A stretch of DNA of 12,222 nt from an uncultured Corynebacterium sp. (lineage in GTDB: Bacteria > Actinomycetota > Actinomycetes > Mycobacteriales > Mycobacteriaceae): NCBI RefSeq assembly GCF_946222985.1, contig NZ_CAMIFY010000071.1, positions 1 to 12,222 on the forward strand, written 5' to 3'. A program made the translations under genes and the position numbers. Positions within the stretch are counted from its first letter, which is position 1. Every line of letters starts with the position of its first letter. Below are positions 1 through 6,356 of the stretch, piece by piece. The notes beneath the pieces are model-generated. The model did no database searches. It was not told the DNA's origin and saw nothing but the letters and a program-made list of their open reading frames with translations.

Positions 1-913
1 GGCCGCCGAAGAACAGCGGCACGCCGAAGCGCTGGGCGGAGCCGACGGCGATGTCGGCGCCGAGCGAGCCCGGCGAGGCGACGAGCACCTGCGCCAGCAG
101 GTCGCACGCCACCGTGACCAACGCGCCGGCGGCCTTCGCCGAGGCGATGGGGGCGGTGAGATCGCGGACCTCGCCGGTGGTGCCCGGGTTGGACAGCACG
201 ACGCCGATCAGCGGCGGCGCCTCGTCCGGTCCCTCCCCGGCACCGGCAGCGTCCCCGGACTCTTCCCCGGACCCCGCGGCCATCGCGGCCTCCAGCGCCG
301 CGCCGACGTCGTCGCCGATGTCGGTGACGCGCACTTCGATGCCGGCGGCCTCGGCGCGCGCGATGGTCACCGTGAGGTTCTGGCGGTGCAGCGCGGAGTC
401 GAGCAGGACCACGCCGCCCTTCTTCGCGGCCTTGGCGTTGCCGCGGGCCATCATCTGGACGGCTTCGGCGACGGCGGTGGCTTCGTCGAGAAGCGATGCC
501 CCAGCCACCGGCAGACCCGTCAGATCGCTCACGGCGGTCTGGAAGTTGAGCAGCGCCTCGAGGCGGCCCTGGGAAATCTCCGGCTGATACGGCGTGTAGG
601 CGGTGTACCAGCCCGGGTTCTCCACCACGTTGCGGCGGATGACCGCCGGGGTGACGGTGTCGTAGTAGCCGGCGCCGATGAGCTGCTTTTTCACCGTGTT
701 CTTCGACGCGAACCCGCGCAGCGCGGCGAGCGCGGCGGTTTCGTCGAGCGCGTCGGGCAGCTGAGTGGGCTCGCGCTGGGCGATGTCGGCGGGCAGAGCG
801 GCGGCGGCGAGCTCGGCGGTGGAGCCGTAGCCGAGGAAGTCGAGGATCTCGGCGGTGCCGGCCGGGTCGGGGCCGATGTGGCGGTGGACGAAGGCGTCGT
901 GCGGGGTGGCCAT
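1..913 (-). CDS. gcvP: Glycine dehydrogenase (decarboxylating), P-protein; N-terminal part, runs off the left edge
   Basis: This is the P-protein of the glycine cleavage system, a PLP enzyme that decarboxylates glycine and passes the aminomethyl group to the lipoyl arm of GcvH. The first 304 residues are present. The N-terminus carries the family signature RHIGPD (residues 11-16). ENPGWYTAYTPYQPEISQGR (98-117), LLNFQ, SLLDEATAVAEA and GSAQRFGVP (291-299) match E. coli GcvP in order. Only the N-terminal half is here, so the PLP lysine lies beyond the edge. Start: the ATG at 913 gives the expected N-terminus and has GGAAAG about 9 bases upstream. Residues about 213-232 form a Gly/Ser/Ala/Glu-rich insertion that E. 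coli GcvP lacks, just before the conserved GVVLSNPGTTGE. A tandem glycine riboswitch precedes the gene, so expression should respond to glycine. Identity is secure; whether gcvT or gcvH follows cannot be seen. Confidence 0.96.
   Translation of the reverse strand, partial: MATPHDAFVHRHIGPDPAGTAEILDFLGYGSTAELAAAALPADIAQREPTQLPDALDETAALAALRGFASKNTVKKQLIGAGYYDTVTPAVIRRNVVENPGWYTAYTPYQPEISQGRLEALLNFQTAVSDLTGLPVAGASLLDEATAVAEAVQMMARGNAKAAKKGGVVLLDSALHRQNLTVTIARAEAAGIEVRVTDIGDDVGAALEAAMAAGSGEESGDAAGAGEGPDEAPPLIGVVLSNPGTTGEVRDLTAPIASAKAAGALVTVACDLLAQVLVASPGSLGADIAVGSAQRFGVPLFFGG
218..277 (-). repeat. Low-complexity in-frame insertion in gcvP
   Basis: This is a GC-rich stretch encoding about 20 Gly/Ser/Glu/Ala/Asp residues (213-232). 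On the coding strand the unit TCCGGGGA occurs twice close together, which suggests growth by replication slippage. It falls in a surface-loop position between conserved blocks, so the enzyme probably tolerates it. Confidence 0.55.
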
Positions 914-947
914 GCGATGGACTTTCCGTGACGGGGGCGGGGGTCGG

Positions 948-995
948 GTGCCCCGCGGTCGCCGGCCGCGTCCCCGTCGTCGGGGATCGGGGCAC
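948..995 (-). promoter_or_regulatory. Putative expression platform of the glycine riboswitch (nested hairpins)
   Basis: Between the second aptamer and gcvP there is a perfect 8-bp inverted repeat, GTGCCCCG (948-955) with CGGGGCAC (988-995). It encloses a second hairpin at 971-986 with a 6-bp stem and a 4-base loop. Further CGGGG/CCCCG words at 1006-1019, just after the aptamer, could pair with either arm, so mutually exclusive folds are possible. There is no U-run after the outer stem. It could therefore be a U-less actinobacterial terminator or a structure controlling access to the gcvP start about 35 bases downstream. The repeats are visible; the switching role is inferred. Confidence 0.5.
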
Positions 996-1011
996 GCCGA
1001 ATCATCGGGGC

Positions 1012-1232
1012 CCTCCCCGCTCTGTCGACGGTGCCTGAGAGCTTTCGCCGGCCATGCGCCCGTCGTGGCGTGCGGTGCCGGTTTTCTCCTTCGGCGGTCG
1101 CGGCGCCGACGAGTGCGCGCGACTCTTTCCAGAGGTGCCTCGCTGTGACGGTACTGGCGCCTGAGAGTGTCCCGGGGAGGAATTGCCCCTACGGCGGCCG
1201 GGCGTTCGCACCGGCCTCTCCCGCCTCAGCTG
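1012..1232 (-). ncRNA. Tandem glycine riboswitch (two aptamers)
   Basis: Read on the minus strand, two copies of the glycine-aptamer core lie in series. Aptamer 1 (about 1232-1130) has GGGAGAG, then GCCGCCGTAGGGGCAA (1198-1183), then CTCTCAGGCGCC (1168-1157). Aptamer 2 (about 1129-1012) has AAGAGTC, then GACCGCCGAAGGAGAAA, then GCTCTCAGGCACC (about 1042-1030) and the closing strand GACAGAG. A short linker (CCTCTGGA, about 1136-1129) joins them. The GCCGNNGGRGNAA and CTCAGGCNCC words are hallmarks of the family. Its position just before gcvP fits the usual role, in which glycine binding switches on the glycine cleavage genes. Exact ends are approximate. Confidence 0.93.
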
Positions 1233-1291
1233 CTGGCGGCTATGCGGTTGTGGCGCGGCGACCGTGGGCCGTCGCACCTGTTGCCCCCGCG

Positions 1292-1297
1292 ATATTA
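1292..1297 (-). promoter_or_regulatory. Candidate -10 of the riboswitch-gcvP promoter
   Basis: TAATAT (minus strand, 1297-1292) would start transcription near 1285, about 50 bases before the first aptamer. No good -35 is visible at the right distance. A second candidate, TAACAT, lies at 1335-1330. The gap between the GT87 gene and the riboswitch (1233-1389) shows nothing else I can support. Confidence 0.35.
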
Positions 1298-1389
1298 CCC
1301 ACGTCACGGTGCGGGCCCGCGGGTTTCGGATGTTAAATCCCGGTCAACACCCGCCGCCGCAGTCGATCGTCCCGCGTGCTCTTCGTGCT

Positions 1390-2610
1390 TTACGACGACA
1401 CCCGTCGCGCCGCGGAGGCTCCCGTCGGCTCGAGCCGGTCGCGGTCGTGGAGGTGGCGCAGCGCGCAAACGATGAGCGTGACGAAGGCGATCGCGCCCAT
1501 CACGCCCTGCAGGTTGCCCCACACCCACTCGGCCGGATTGAGCGCGTAGCCCCACGGGTTGCCGGGGAAGGTGTCGTAGGGGGCCAGGAAGTGGGCGACG
1601 TAGAACGCCACGGCGACGCCGACGTGCCACGGGTGGCGCAGGGTGAAGATCAGCGGCAGGAAGATCATCATGATCGACCAGTGGTGGCTGACCGTGTACG
1701 GGCCGACGAAGCACACCGCCAACGCCACCACGGCCAGGGACGCGACGCGCATGCCGCGCTGCTCGAAGCGGTACGCGGCGACGCCGGCGAGGATCGCGCC
1801 GACGACGAACGACGCCATGACCAGGATGCCCAGCACCGGGTCCTGGATCGTCGCGCGGGCCAGCAGCCCGGACAGCGCCTGGTTGGCCTCGTAGGTCGGG
1901 GCGCCACCGCGGTTGCCCTCGAAGAACTCGTCGGTCCAGAAGTACAGCGATTCGTCGAACCGCAGGGCCAGACCGATGGCGGCGGTGACGAGGAACCACA
2001 GGAAGCTGGTGAGCACGGCTCGGAAGTCCTTGCGCACGAGGAACACCAGGGCGTAGGCCGCCGGGGTGATCTTGATGCCCGCCGCGATGCCGATGCCCAA
2101 GCCGCGCAGTTTCTTCGGGAAGAAGCCGAGCACGTCGGCGACGACGAGCACGGCGAGGAAGACGTTGATCTGGCCGAAGTTGATGTTCTCCGCCAGCGGG
2201 TCGAACAGCAGCGCCGGGCCGAGCAGCAGGAAGGACACGAGCGCGGGCGCGGGGATGCGCAGGCGCTTGGAGACCATCCACAGCATCGCCCACACCGCCG
2301 CGATCGTCCCGGCGGTCCAGATGATCTGCAGCGTCACCGGCCCCGCCCACGTCAGCGGATAGAAGAGGAGCGCGGCGAAAGGCGGGTAGATGAACCGGTA
2401 GCCCGAGCGGGTCGGGAAATCCTCCGAGTACAGGTCCTGGCCTCGGCGCATGGCCCAGCCGGCGTCCTGGAAGACCTCGACGTCCATCATGTAATAGGTC
2501 GCCGACCGGTACATGTGGAAGCCGATGACGGCGATGGCGAAAAGCGCGCCGACGACGGCGATGACTCGGCGCCACCGGTCGGGCAACGCGATCAGTCGAT
2601 CCTGAAGCAT
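1390..2610 (-). CDS. GT87-family (DUF2029) polytopic membrane glycosyltransferase, probable mannosyltransferase
   Basis: This 406-residue, highly hydrophobic protein has roughly ten predicted membrane segments, starting at about residues 16-33. It belongs to the GT-C class that takes a sugar from a polyprenyl-phosphate donor on the outer face of the membrane. Visible family signatures are an acidic first-loop motif MMDVEVFQDAG (41-51), RFIYPPFAALL (72-82), NINFGQINVFL and AAGIKITPAAYALVF. D43 sits where the catalytic Asp of mycobacterial PimE lies (assignment by motif position only). In Corynebacteriales such enzymes (PimE, MptC, Rv2181 types) build phosphatidylinositol mannosides and lipomannan/lipoarabinomannan; which acceptor this one uses cannot be told. 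The start at 2610 is supported by TAGTTT seven bases upstream (leaderless type). It stands alone, divergent from yggS. An arabinosyltransferase role (AftC is also GT87) is less likely, as the N-terminus does not resemble AftC. Confidence 0.85.
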   Translation of the reverse strand: MLQDRLIALPDRWRRVIAVVGALFAIAVIGFHMYRSATYYMMDVEVFQDAGWAMRRGQDLYSEDFPTRSGYRFIYPPFAALLFYPLTWAGPVTLQIIWTAGTIAAVWAMLWMVSKRLRIPAPALVSFLLLGPALLFDPLAENINFGQINVFLAVLVVADVLGFFPKKLRGLGIGIAAGIKITPAAYALVFLVRKDFRAVLTSFLWFLVTAAIGLALRFDESLYFWTDEFFEGNRGGAPTYEANQALSGLLARATIQDPVLGILVMASFVVGAILAGVAAYRFEQRGMRVASLAVVALAVCFVGPYTVSHHWSIMMIFLPLIFTLRHPWHVGVAVAFYVAHFLAPYDTFPGNPWGYALNPAEWVWGNLQGVMGAIAFVTLIVCALRHLHDRDRLEPTGASAARRVSS

Positions 2611-2617
2611 GAATCCG

Positions 2618-2623
2618 AAACTA
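2618..2623 (-). promoter_or_regulatory. -10 element (TAGTTT) for a leaderless GT87 mRNA
   Basis: TAGTTT is followed by exactly 7 bases and then the ATG at 2610. There is no Shine-Dalgarno sequence. This TANNNT-N7-ATG layout places the transcription start at the start codon. Confidence 0.55.
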
Positions 2624-2668
2624 CCGCACCGGTCGGGCCGCTCCGGGGGCGACGGAACGGGGCGTCGG

Positions 2669-2674
2669 TAACGT
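2669..2674 (+). promoter_or_regulatory. -10 element (TAACGT) for a leaderless yggS mRNA
   Basis: TAACGT is followed by 7 bases and the ATG at 2682. Together with the opposing TAGTTT it packs two divergent promoters into the 71-bp gap between the two start codons. Confidence 0.55.
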
Positions 2675-2681
2675 CGGGACC

Positions 2682-3527
2682 ATGGAGCACAACGAGTCCG
2701 CCGGACCCGAGGAAGTCGCCGCCCGCCACGCCGCGATCCGCGCGCGCATCGACGACGCCGCCCGCGCCGCCGGCCGCGATCCCGCCGAGATCCGCCTGCT
2801 GCCGGTGAGCAAGACCGTCCCCGCCGAGGCCGTCGCCGCCTCGTGGCCGGTGCTGCGCGAGGCGGGGTGCCCGACGCTGGCGGAAAACCGCGTGCAGGAG
2901 GCGTCGGCGAAGGCGGAGTTCTTCGCCGACGCCGCGGCCGCCGGTGACCCAGCCGGTGAGGCGATTGCTCCCCTGCCCCGCTGGGCCGTCATCGGCCCGC
3001 TGCAGACGAACAAGGCGGGCCAGCTCGCCGCCTTCGCCGACGAGTTCCAGGCCCTCGATCGCCCGAAGGTCGCCGCCGCGCTGCAACGCCGCCTGGCCGA
3101 CGCCGCCGGTTCCGGCGGTTCCGCCGATGGCACCGGTTCCGCTGATGCCGCCGACCGCACCCTCGACGTGCTCATCCAGGTCAACACGTCGAACGAACCG
3201 CAGAAGGCCGGCCTCGTCCCGGGCGACGTCGCCGCCTTCGTCGACGATTTCGGACCCGACGGCCCGTACCCGCACCTGCGCCTGCGCGGGTTCATGACCA
3301 TGGCGATGATCGCCGACCCCTCCTCCCCCGACGGTGACGCCGACGTGCGCCGGTGCTTCGCCACGCTGCGCGAACTGCGCGACCGGCTCGCGTCCGACGC
3401 CCCCGACGGCGTGGTCCTCGACGAGTTGTCGATGGGCATGTCCGGCGACTTCGAACTCGCCATCGCCGAAGGCGCCACCACCGTCCGCGTCGGCCGCGCC
3501 ATCTTCGGCGAGCGGCCCCGGACGTAG
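2682..3527 (+). CDS. yggS: YggS/PLPBP-family pyridoxal 5'-phosphate homeostasis protein
   Basis: This is a fold-type III PLP-binding TIM-barrel protein without known catalytic activity, thought to buffer free PLP and keep amino-acid and vitamin B6 pools balanced in the cytoplasm. Seen: the Schiff-base lysine motif RLLPVSKTV (K44), LAENRVQEA (67-75), WAVIGPLQTNK (101-111), VLIQVNTSNEPQKAG (163-177), LRGFMTM and the phosphate-binding C-terminus LSMGMSGDFELAIAEGATTVRVGRAIFGER. At 281 residues it is longer than the usual 220-240. Much of the excess is an Ala/Gly/Ser-rich insertion at 141-157 plus loops at about 84-98 and 213-220. In many actinobacteria yggS lies beside ftsZ and sepF; here it does not, so it may be a second copy or relocated. 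A leaderless-type promoter fixes the start. Confidence 0.94.
   Translation: MEHNESAGPEEVAARHAAIRARIDDAARAAGRDPAEIRLLPVSKTVPAEAVAASWPVLREAGCPTLAENRVQEASAKAEFFADAAAAGDPAGEAIAPLPRWAVIGPLQTNKAGQLAAFADEFQALDRPKVAAALQRRLADAAGSGGSADGTGSADAADRTLDVLIQVNTSNEPQKAGLVPGDVAAFVDDFGPDGPYPHLRLRGFMTMAMIADPSSPDGDADVRRCFATLRELRDRLASDAPDGVVLDELSMGMSGDFELAIAEGATTVRVGRAIFGERPRT
3102..3152 (+). repeat. Low-complexity in-frame insertion in yggS
   Basis: Imperfect repeats of GGTTCC, GGCGGTTCC and the like encode a Gly/Ser/Ala/Asp-rich linker (residues 141-157) not expected in the family. It lies before the beta-strand LDVLIQVNTS, in a loop. Confidence 0.5.
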
Positions 3528-3578
3528 GACCCGACACGAGGTTGGCGACGGCCCGTCGTCAAGCAATGCCCCTCCGGG

Positions 3579-3584
3579 TACCCT
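3579..3584 (+). promoter_or_regulatory. -10 element (TACCCT) for a leaderless Rieske-protein mRNA
   Basis: TACCCT is followed by 7 bases and the ATG at 3592. It gives the Rieske gene its own promoter within the 64-bp gap after yggS. Confidence 0.5.
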
Positions 3585-3591
3585 GAAAACC

Positions 3592-3981
3592 ATGAACGAC
3601 AAGGCAGCCCCCAAGTTCACCTGCTCCCGCCGCGGCTTTCTGCTCGGCACCGCCACCACCGCCGCCGGCGCAATGCTCGCGGCCTGCGCGCCCGGCTCCG
3701 ACGTCGAGCGCGTCGCGGCGGCCGAAGTCCCCGTCGGCGGCGGCACCATCGTCGGCGACTACGTGGTCACCCAGCCCGAGGAGGGCGTGTTCAAGGCGTG
3801 GTCCGTGCGCTGCCCCCACCAGGGCGGCACGATCAACGCGGTGCGCGACGGCGTCATGATCTGCCCCGACCACGACTCGCACTTCGACATCGAAACCGGC
3901 GACGTCGTCTCCGGCCCGTCGCGTGAGAGCGCGGGCCCGGCGCAGTTGGCCGCCGAAGACGGCGAGCTCGTCGTCGGGTAG
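3592..3981 (+). CDS. Small Tat-exported Rieske [2Fe-2S] lipoprotein
   Basis: This 129-residue protein has a twin-arginine signal (SRRGFLLG, R13-R14), a hydrophobic stretch and a lipobox MLAAC (C32). It is therefore expected to be exported folded and lipid-anchored on the outer face of the membrane. The rest is a Rieske domain with cluster ligands C74-P-H76 and C91-P-D-H94, separated by 14 residues, followed by SHFDIETGDVVSGPS. The two extra cysteines that form a disulfide in quinol-oxidising Rieske proteins (CTHxGC...CPCH) are absent: here it reads CPHQGG and CPDH. That resembles lower-potential ferredoxin-type Rieske domains. Role unknown, most likely extracytoplasmic electron transfer. It is not the cytochrome bc1 subunit QcrA, which is far larger. 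It follows yggS on the same strand but has its own promoter-like element. Confidence 0.88.
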   Translation: MNDKAAPKFTCSRRGFLLGTATTAAGAMLAACAPGSDVERVAAAEVPVGGGTIVGDYVVTQPEEGVFKAWSVRCPHQGGTINAVRDGVMICPDHDSHFDIETGDVVSGPSRESAGPAQLAAEDGELVVG

Positions 3982-4010
3982 TCCCCGGCTAGCGCAATCT
4001 CGAGCCGCGG

Positions 4011-5270
4011 TCAGCGCCTCGCGCGCCGCCGGATGCCGCTGGTGCCGATCACCGCGGCGGCGCCGGCCAGGACGAACAGGCCGATCAGCCAGACGATGAG
4101 CACTCCCCAGCCGCCCCAGTGGAGCACGTGGCCGGAGACCCAGCCGACCGCCGAGGACCCCAGGTAGTAGCTGAACAGGTACATCGAGCTGGCTTCGGCG
4201 CGGTCGCGGGTGGCGATGAGCCCCACCGAGGACGACGCCAGCGAGTGCGCCACGAAGAACCCGCCGGTGAACACCGCGACGCCGATCAGCAGCGCCACCA
4301 GCCAGGGTGTGGCCGTCAGCGCGAGGCCGACGATGCCCGCGGCGACGGCGGAGATCATCGCTTGACGACGGCCGAGCCGCTCCGCCAGCGCCCCCGCCCG
4401 CGCCGAGCCCCAGGTGCCGGTGAGATAGAGCAGGAACACCAGGCCCGCCACCGCGGCGGAAAGGCCGAACGTGTCGCCGAGGCGGAAGCCGACGTAGTTG
4501 TACAGCGACACGAAGGCGCCCATCGACAAGAATGCGAGCGCGTAAAGCCCGACCAGGCGTGGATTGGCCAGGTGGCCGACGATGGCGCGGAACTCGCCGC
4601 CCAGGGTCAGCTTCTTCGGGGTGAAGCGGCGCTGGCGCGGCAGCAGCCACACCGTGGCCAGGGCGAAGGCGAAGGCGACGAGTGCGGAAACGACCGTGGC
4701 GACGCGCCACCCGCCGAATTCGAGCACCACGGAGGGCACGATGCGGCCGAGCAGCCCGCCGACGGTGGTGCCCGCGACGTAGAGGCCCATGATGCGCGGC
4801 ACGTGGTCGGGGTGGATCTCCTCGGAGACGTAGGTCATGGCCACCGCCGGCACGCCCGCGATGACCAGCCCCTGGATCAGGCGCAGGCCGACGAGGGTCG
4901 CGGCGTTGGGCGCCAGCGCCAGCGTCAGGCCCAGCACGGTGGCCAGCACCGCGCCGATGAGGATCATGGGGCGCCGCCCGAACCGCTCCGACAGCACCGA
5001 CATGGGGATGATCGCGCAGGCCAGGCCGCCGGTGGTCGCCGACACCGTCAGCGCGGCGGTGGCCGGGCTGATGTGCAGGTCCTCCGTGAGCACCGGCAGC
5101 AGCGCCTGGGTGGCGTAGAGCGCCTGGAAGGAGGCGATGCCCGCGAAGAGCACGGCGACGAGCGCGCGCCGGAAACCGGGGGCGTCGGGCGTGAGCCCCT
5201 CGTAGGGGGCGGCCGTCGCCTTCTCGCCGCTGGTTCCGCGCCCTTCGTCGTCGCCGTTCATGGAGGTCAT
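4011..5270 (-). CDS. MFS transporter, 12-TM drug/metabolite efflux type
   Basis: This major facilitator superfamily permease has about 419 residues, with the first helix at roughly 35-55 and about twelve helices in all. The loop 2-3 motif SERFGRRPMI (94-103) is the MFS signature after TM2; RLIQGLVIAGVPAV (130-143) and GLYVAGTTVGGLLGR (162-176) are typical of the YnfM/arabinose-efflux-like group. It probably exports a small molecule by proton antiport; the substrate is not readable. Divergent from a LysR regulator, which likely controls it. The start is uncertain. ATG at 5270 is chosen; ATG at 5261 is equally possible. The longest frame begins at 5321, but its ATG lies inside a dyad of the control region and adds residues unlike a transporter N-terminus. 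It is convergent with the Rieske gene. Confidence 0.9.
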   Translation of the reverse strand: MTSMNGDDEGRGTSGEKATAAPYEGLTPDAPGFRRALVAVLFAGIASFQALYATQALLPVLTEDLHISPATAALTVSATTGGLACAIIPMSVLSERFGRRPMILIGAVLATVLGLTLALAPNAATLVGLRLIQGLVIAGVPAVAMTYVSEEIHPDHVPRIMGLYVAGTTVGGLLGRIVPSVVLEFGGWRVATVVSALVAFAFALATVWLLPRQRRFTPKKLTLGGEFRAIVGHLANPRLVGLYALAFLSMGAFVSLYNYVGFRLGDTFGLSAAVAGLVFLLYLTGTWGSARAGALAERLGRRQAMISAVAAGIVGLALTATPWLVALLIGVAVFTGGFFVAHSLASSSVGLIATRDRAEASSMYLFSYYLGSSAVGWVSGHVLHWGGWGVLIVWLIGLFVLAGAAAVIGTSGIRRRARR

Positions 5271-5300
5271 GCTTCGCCGGTGGCCCCCATACGTCAAATG

Positions 5301-5322
5301 CATGAGCAGGGTGCGTCTCATG
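5301..5322. promoter_or_regulatory. Dyad A in the MFS-LysR control region (CATGAG-N10-CTCATG)
   Basis: This is a perfect 6-bp inverted repeat with a 10-base spacer, on the MFS side of the divergent region. It would lie near the -35 position of a weak MFS promoter (TATGGG at 5291-5286, uncertain). It is a candidate operator for the adjacent LysR-type regulator, but I do not see a strict T-N11-A box in it. Confidence 0.45.
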
Positions 5323-5336
5323 CGCGGGGTTCATCA

Positions 5337-5358
5337 CCGCATGTCGTCACGCATGCGG
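5337..5358. promoter_or_regulatory. Dyad B in the MFS-LysR control region (CCGCATG-N8-CATGCGG)
   Basis: This is a perfect 7-bp inverted repeat with an 8-base spacer, covering roughly -51 to -30 relative to the predicted start of the LysR gene and so overlapping its -35 region. It is consistent with autoregulation. Arms of dyads A and B share CATG, and CATGCG at 5319-5324 can also pair with CGCATG at 5338-5343, linking the two sites. Confidence 0.5.
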
Positions 5359-5374
5359 AGCCGCATTCGACGAC

Positions 5375-5380
5375 TACCCT
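5375..5380 (+). promoter_or_regulatory. -10 element (TACCCT) for a leaderless LysR-gene mRNA
   Basis: TACCCT is followed by 7 bases and the ATG at 5388, the same hexamer and spacing as before the Rieske gene. Confidence 0.55.
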
Positions 5381-5387
5381 GGACTTC

Positions 5388-6299
5388 ATGGTGCCCACCG
5401 ACCTCGACTGGTTCCTCGATTTGGCCCGCACCGGGCACATGGGCGATTCCGCGGCCAACCTCGGCATTCCGCAGCCGACGCTGTCCCGGCGCCTGGCCCG
5501 CCTCGAGGCCGCGCTGGGCGCCCGGCTGTTCGACCGCGCCGGCCGCGGACTGGAGCTCAACACCCGCGGCCGCGCCTTCGCCGAGGCCGCCGCCACCGCC
5601 ACCGACGCGCTGCGCGCCGGCGCCGACGAGGTCGCCCGCCTGGTCAATCCCGAGCATGGCCCGGTGCGCCTGGACTTCATGCACTCGCTGGGCACGTGGA
5701 TGGTCCCCGAGATCCTGCGCACCGCCCGCGCGGCCCGGCCGGATGCGGCGATCGCGCTGCACCAGGGCGCGGCGCGGCTGCTGGTCGAACGGGTGCTGAC
5801 CGACGAATCCGACCTCGCCCTCGTCGGCCCGCGGCCCCCGGAGTCGGCCGACGACGGTCCGCTCGAGTGGATCCCGCTGGCCCGGCAGCGGCTGGCCATC
5901 GGCCTGCCCGCGGATCATCGCCTCGCGGGCTCGACGGCGCCGCTGCGGCTGCGGTCGGTGGCCGCCGATCCGTTCATCGCGATGCTCCCGGGTTACGGCA
6001 CCCGGTTGTTGCTGAATTCGCTTGCCGACGCCGCCGGCTTCCGCCCCCGCCTCGTCTTCGAATCGATGGAGCTGACCACGGTCGCGGGGCTCGTCAGCGC
6101 CGGGCTGGGCGTGGCACTGTTGCCCATCGACGACCCGTTCCTGCCGGTCACCGGCGCGGTGCTGCGCCCCATCGCCCCGGCCGCTCACCGGGAGCTCGGG
6201 GTGATCCGCCGACGCGGGGCGGAGATGACGCCGCCGGTGGCCGCCCTGCACCGCGACGTGCTGTCGCTGGCCGAAGCCGGGCACTGGAACGCGGAATAG
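5388..6299 (+). CDS. LysR-type transcriptional regulator
   Basis: This 303-residue protein has the normal LysR length. The N-terminal winged helix-turn-helix spans about residues 4-62 (DLDWFLDLARTGHMGDSAANLGIPQPTLSRRLARLEAALGARLFDR family pattern, with the recognition helix near 28-40). It is followed by a linker helix and the periplasmic-binding-like effector domain from about 92 to 296 (DLALVGPRPP, FIAMLPGYGTRLLLNSLADAAGF, VSAGLGVALLPI). It probably activates or represses the divergent MFS gene in response to an unknown small ligand, and its own gene through dyad B. The start at 5388 is set by the domain boundary and the leaderless-type promoter. A much longer frame reading in from 4119 is only the antisense of the MFS gene. 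It is convergent with the dioxygenase gene. Confidence 0.95.
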   Translation: MVPTDLDWFLDLARTGHMGDSAANLGIPQPTLSRRLARLEAALGARLFDRAGRGLELNTRGRAFAEAAATATDALRAGADEVARLVNPEHGPVRLDFMHSLGTWMVPEILRTARAARPDAAIALHQGAARLLVERVLTDESDLALVGPRPPESADDGPLEWIPLARQRLAIGLPADHRLAGSTAPLRLRSVAADPFIAMLPGYGTRLLLNSLADAAGFRPRLVFESMELTTVAGLVSAGLGVALLPIDDPFLPVTGAVLRPIAPAAHRELGVIRRRGAEMTPPVAALHRDVLSLAEAGHWNAE

Positions 6300-6302
6300 T
6301 CG

Positions 6303-6314
6303 CCGCCGCGGCGG
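6303..6314. terminator. Possible bidirectional terminator stem between convergent genes
   Basis: The perfect palindrome CCGCCGCGGCGG lies just after the LysR stop, in the 57-bp gap before the dioxygenase stop. It has no U-run and almost no loop, so support is weak. Confidence 0.25.
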
Positions 6315-6356
6315 GTGCCCGTCTGGTGGCGGAACGCGGGCCAGCGGTGACGGCGG

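Noticed and set aside
1183..2808. 541-codon plus-strand frame
   Set aside because: It is the antisense shadow of the GT87 gene and of the riboswitch. Its composition (His/Arg/Asp/Gln-rich) is the usual artefact of high-GC antisense frames.
3559..5337. 592-codon minus-strand frame
   Set aside because: It is an overlapping alternative frame of the MFS gene plus the antisense of the Rieske gene. The true MFS frame shows membrane helices and family motifs.
4119..5387. Long open frame reading into the LysR gene, suggesting a large fusion protein
   Set aside because: The upstream 423 codons are antisense to the MFS gene and give a His/Arg/Glu-rich, non-globular translation. The LysR domain starts normally at 5388 with its own promoter-like element.
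6303..6314. CCGCCGCGGCGG palindrome considered as a strong terminator
   Set aside because: There is no loop and no U-run, and such words are frequent at 70% GC. It is kept only as a low-confidence feature.
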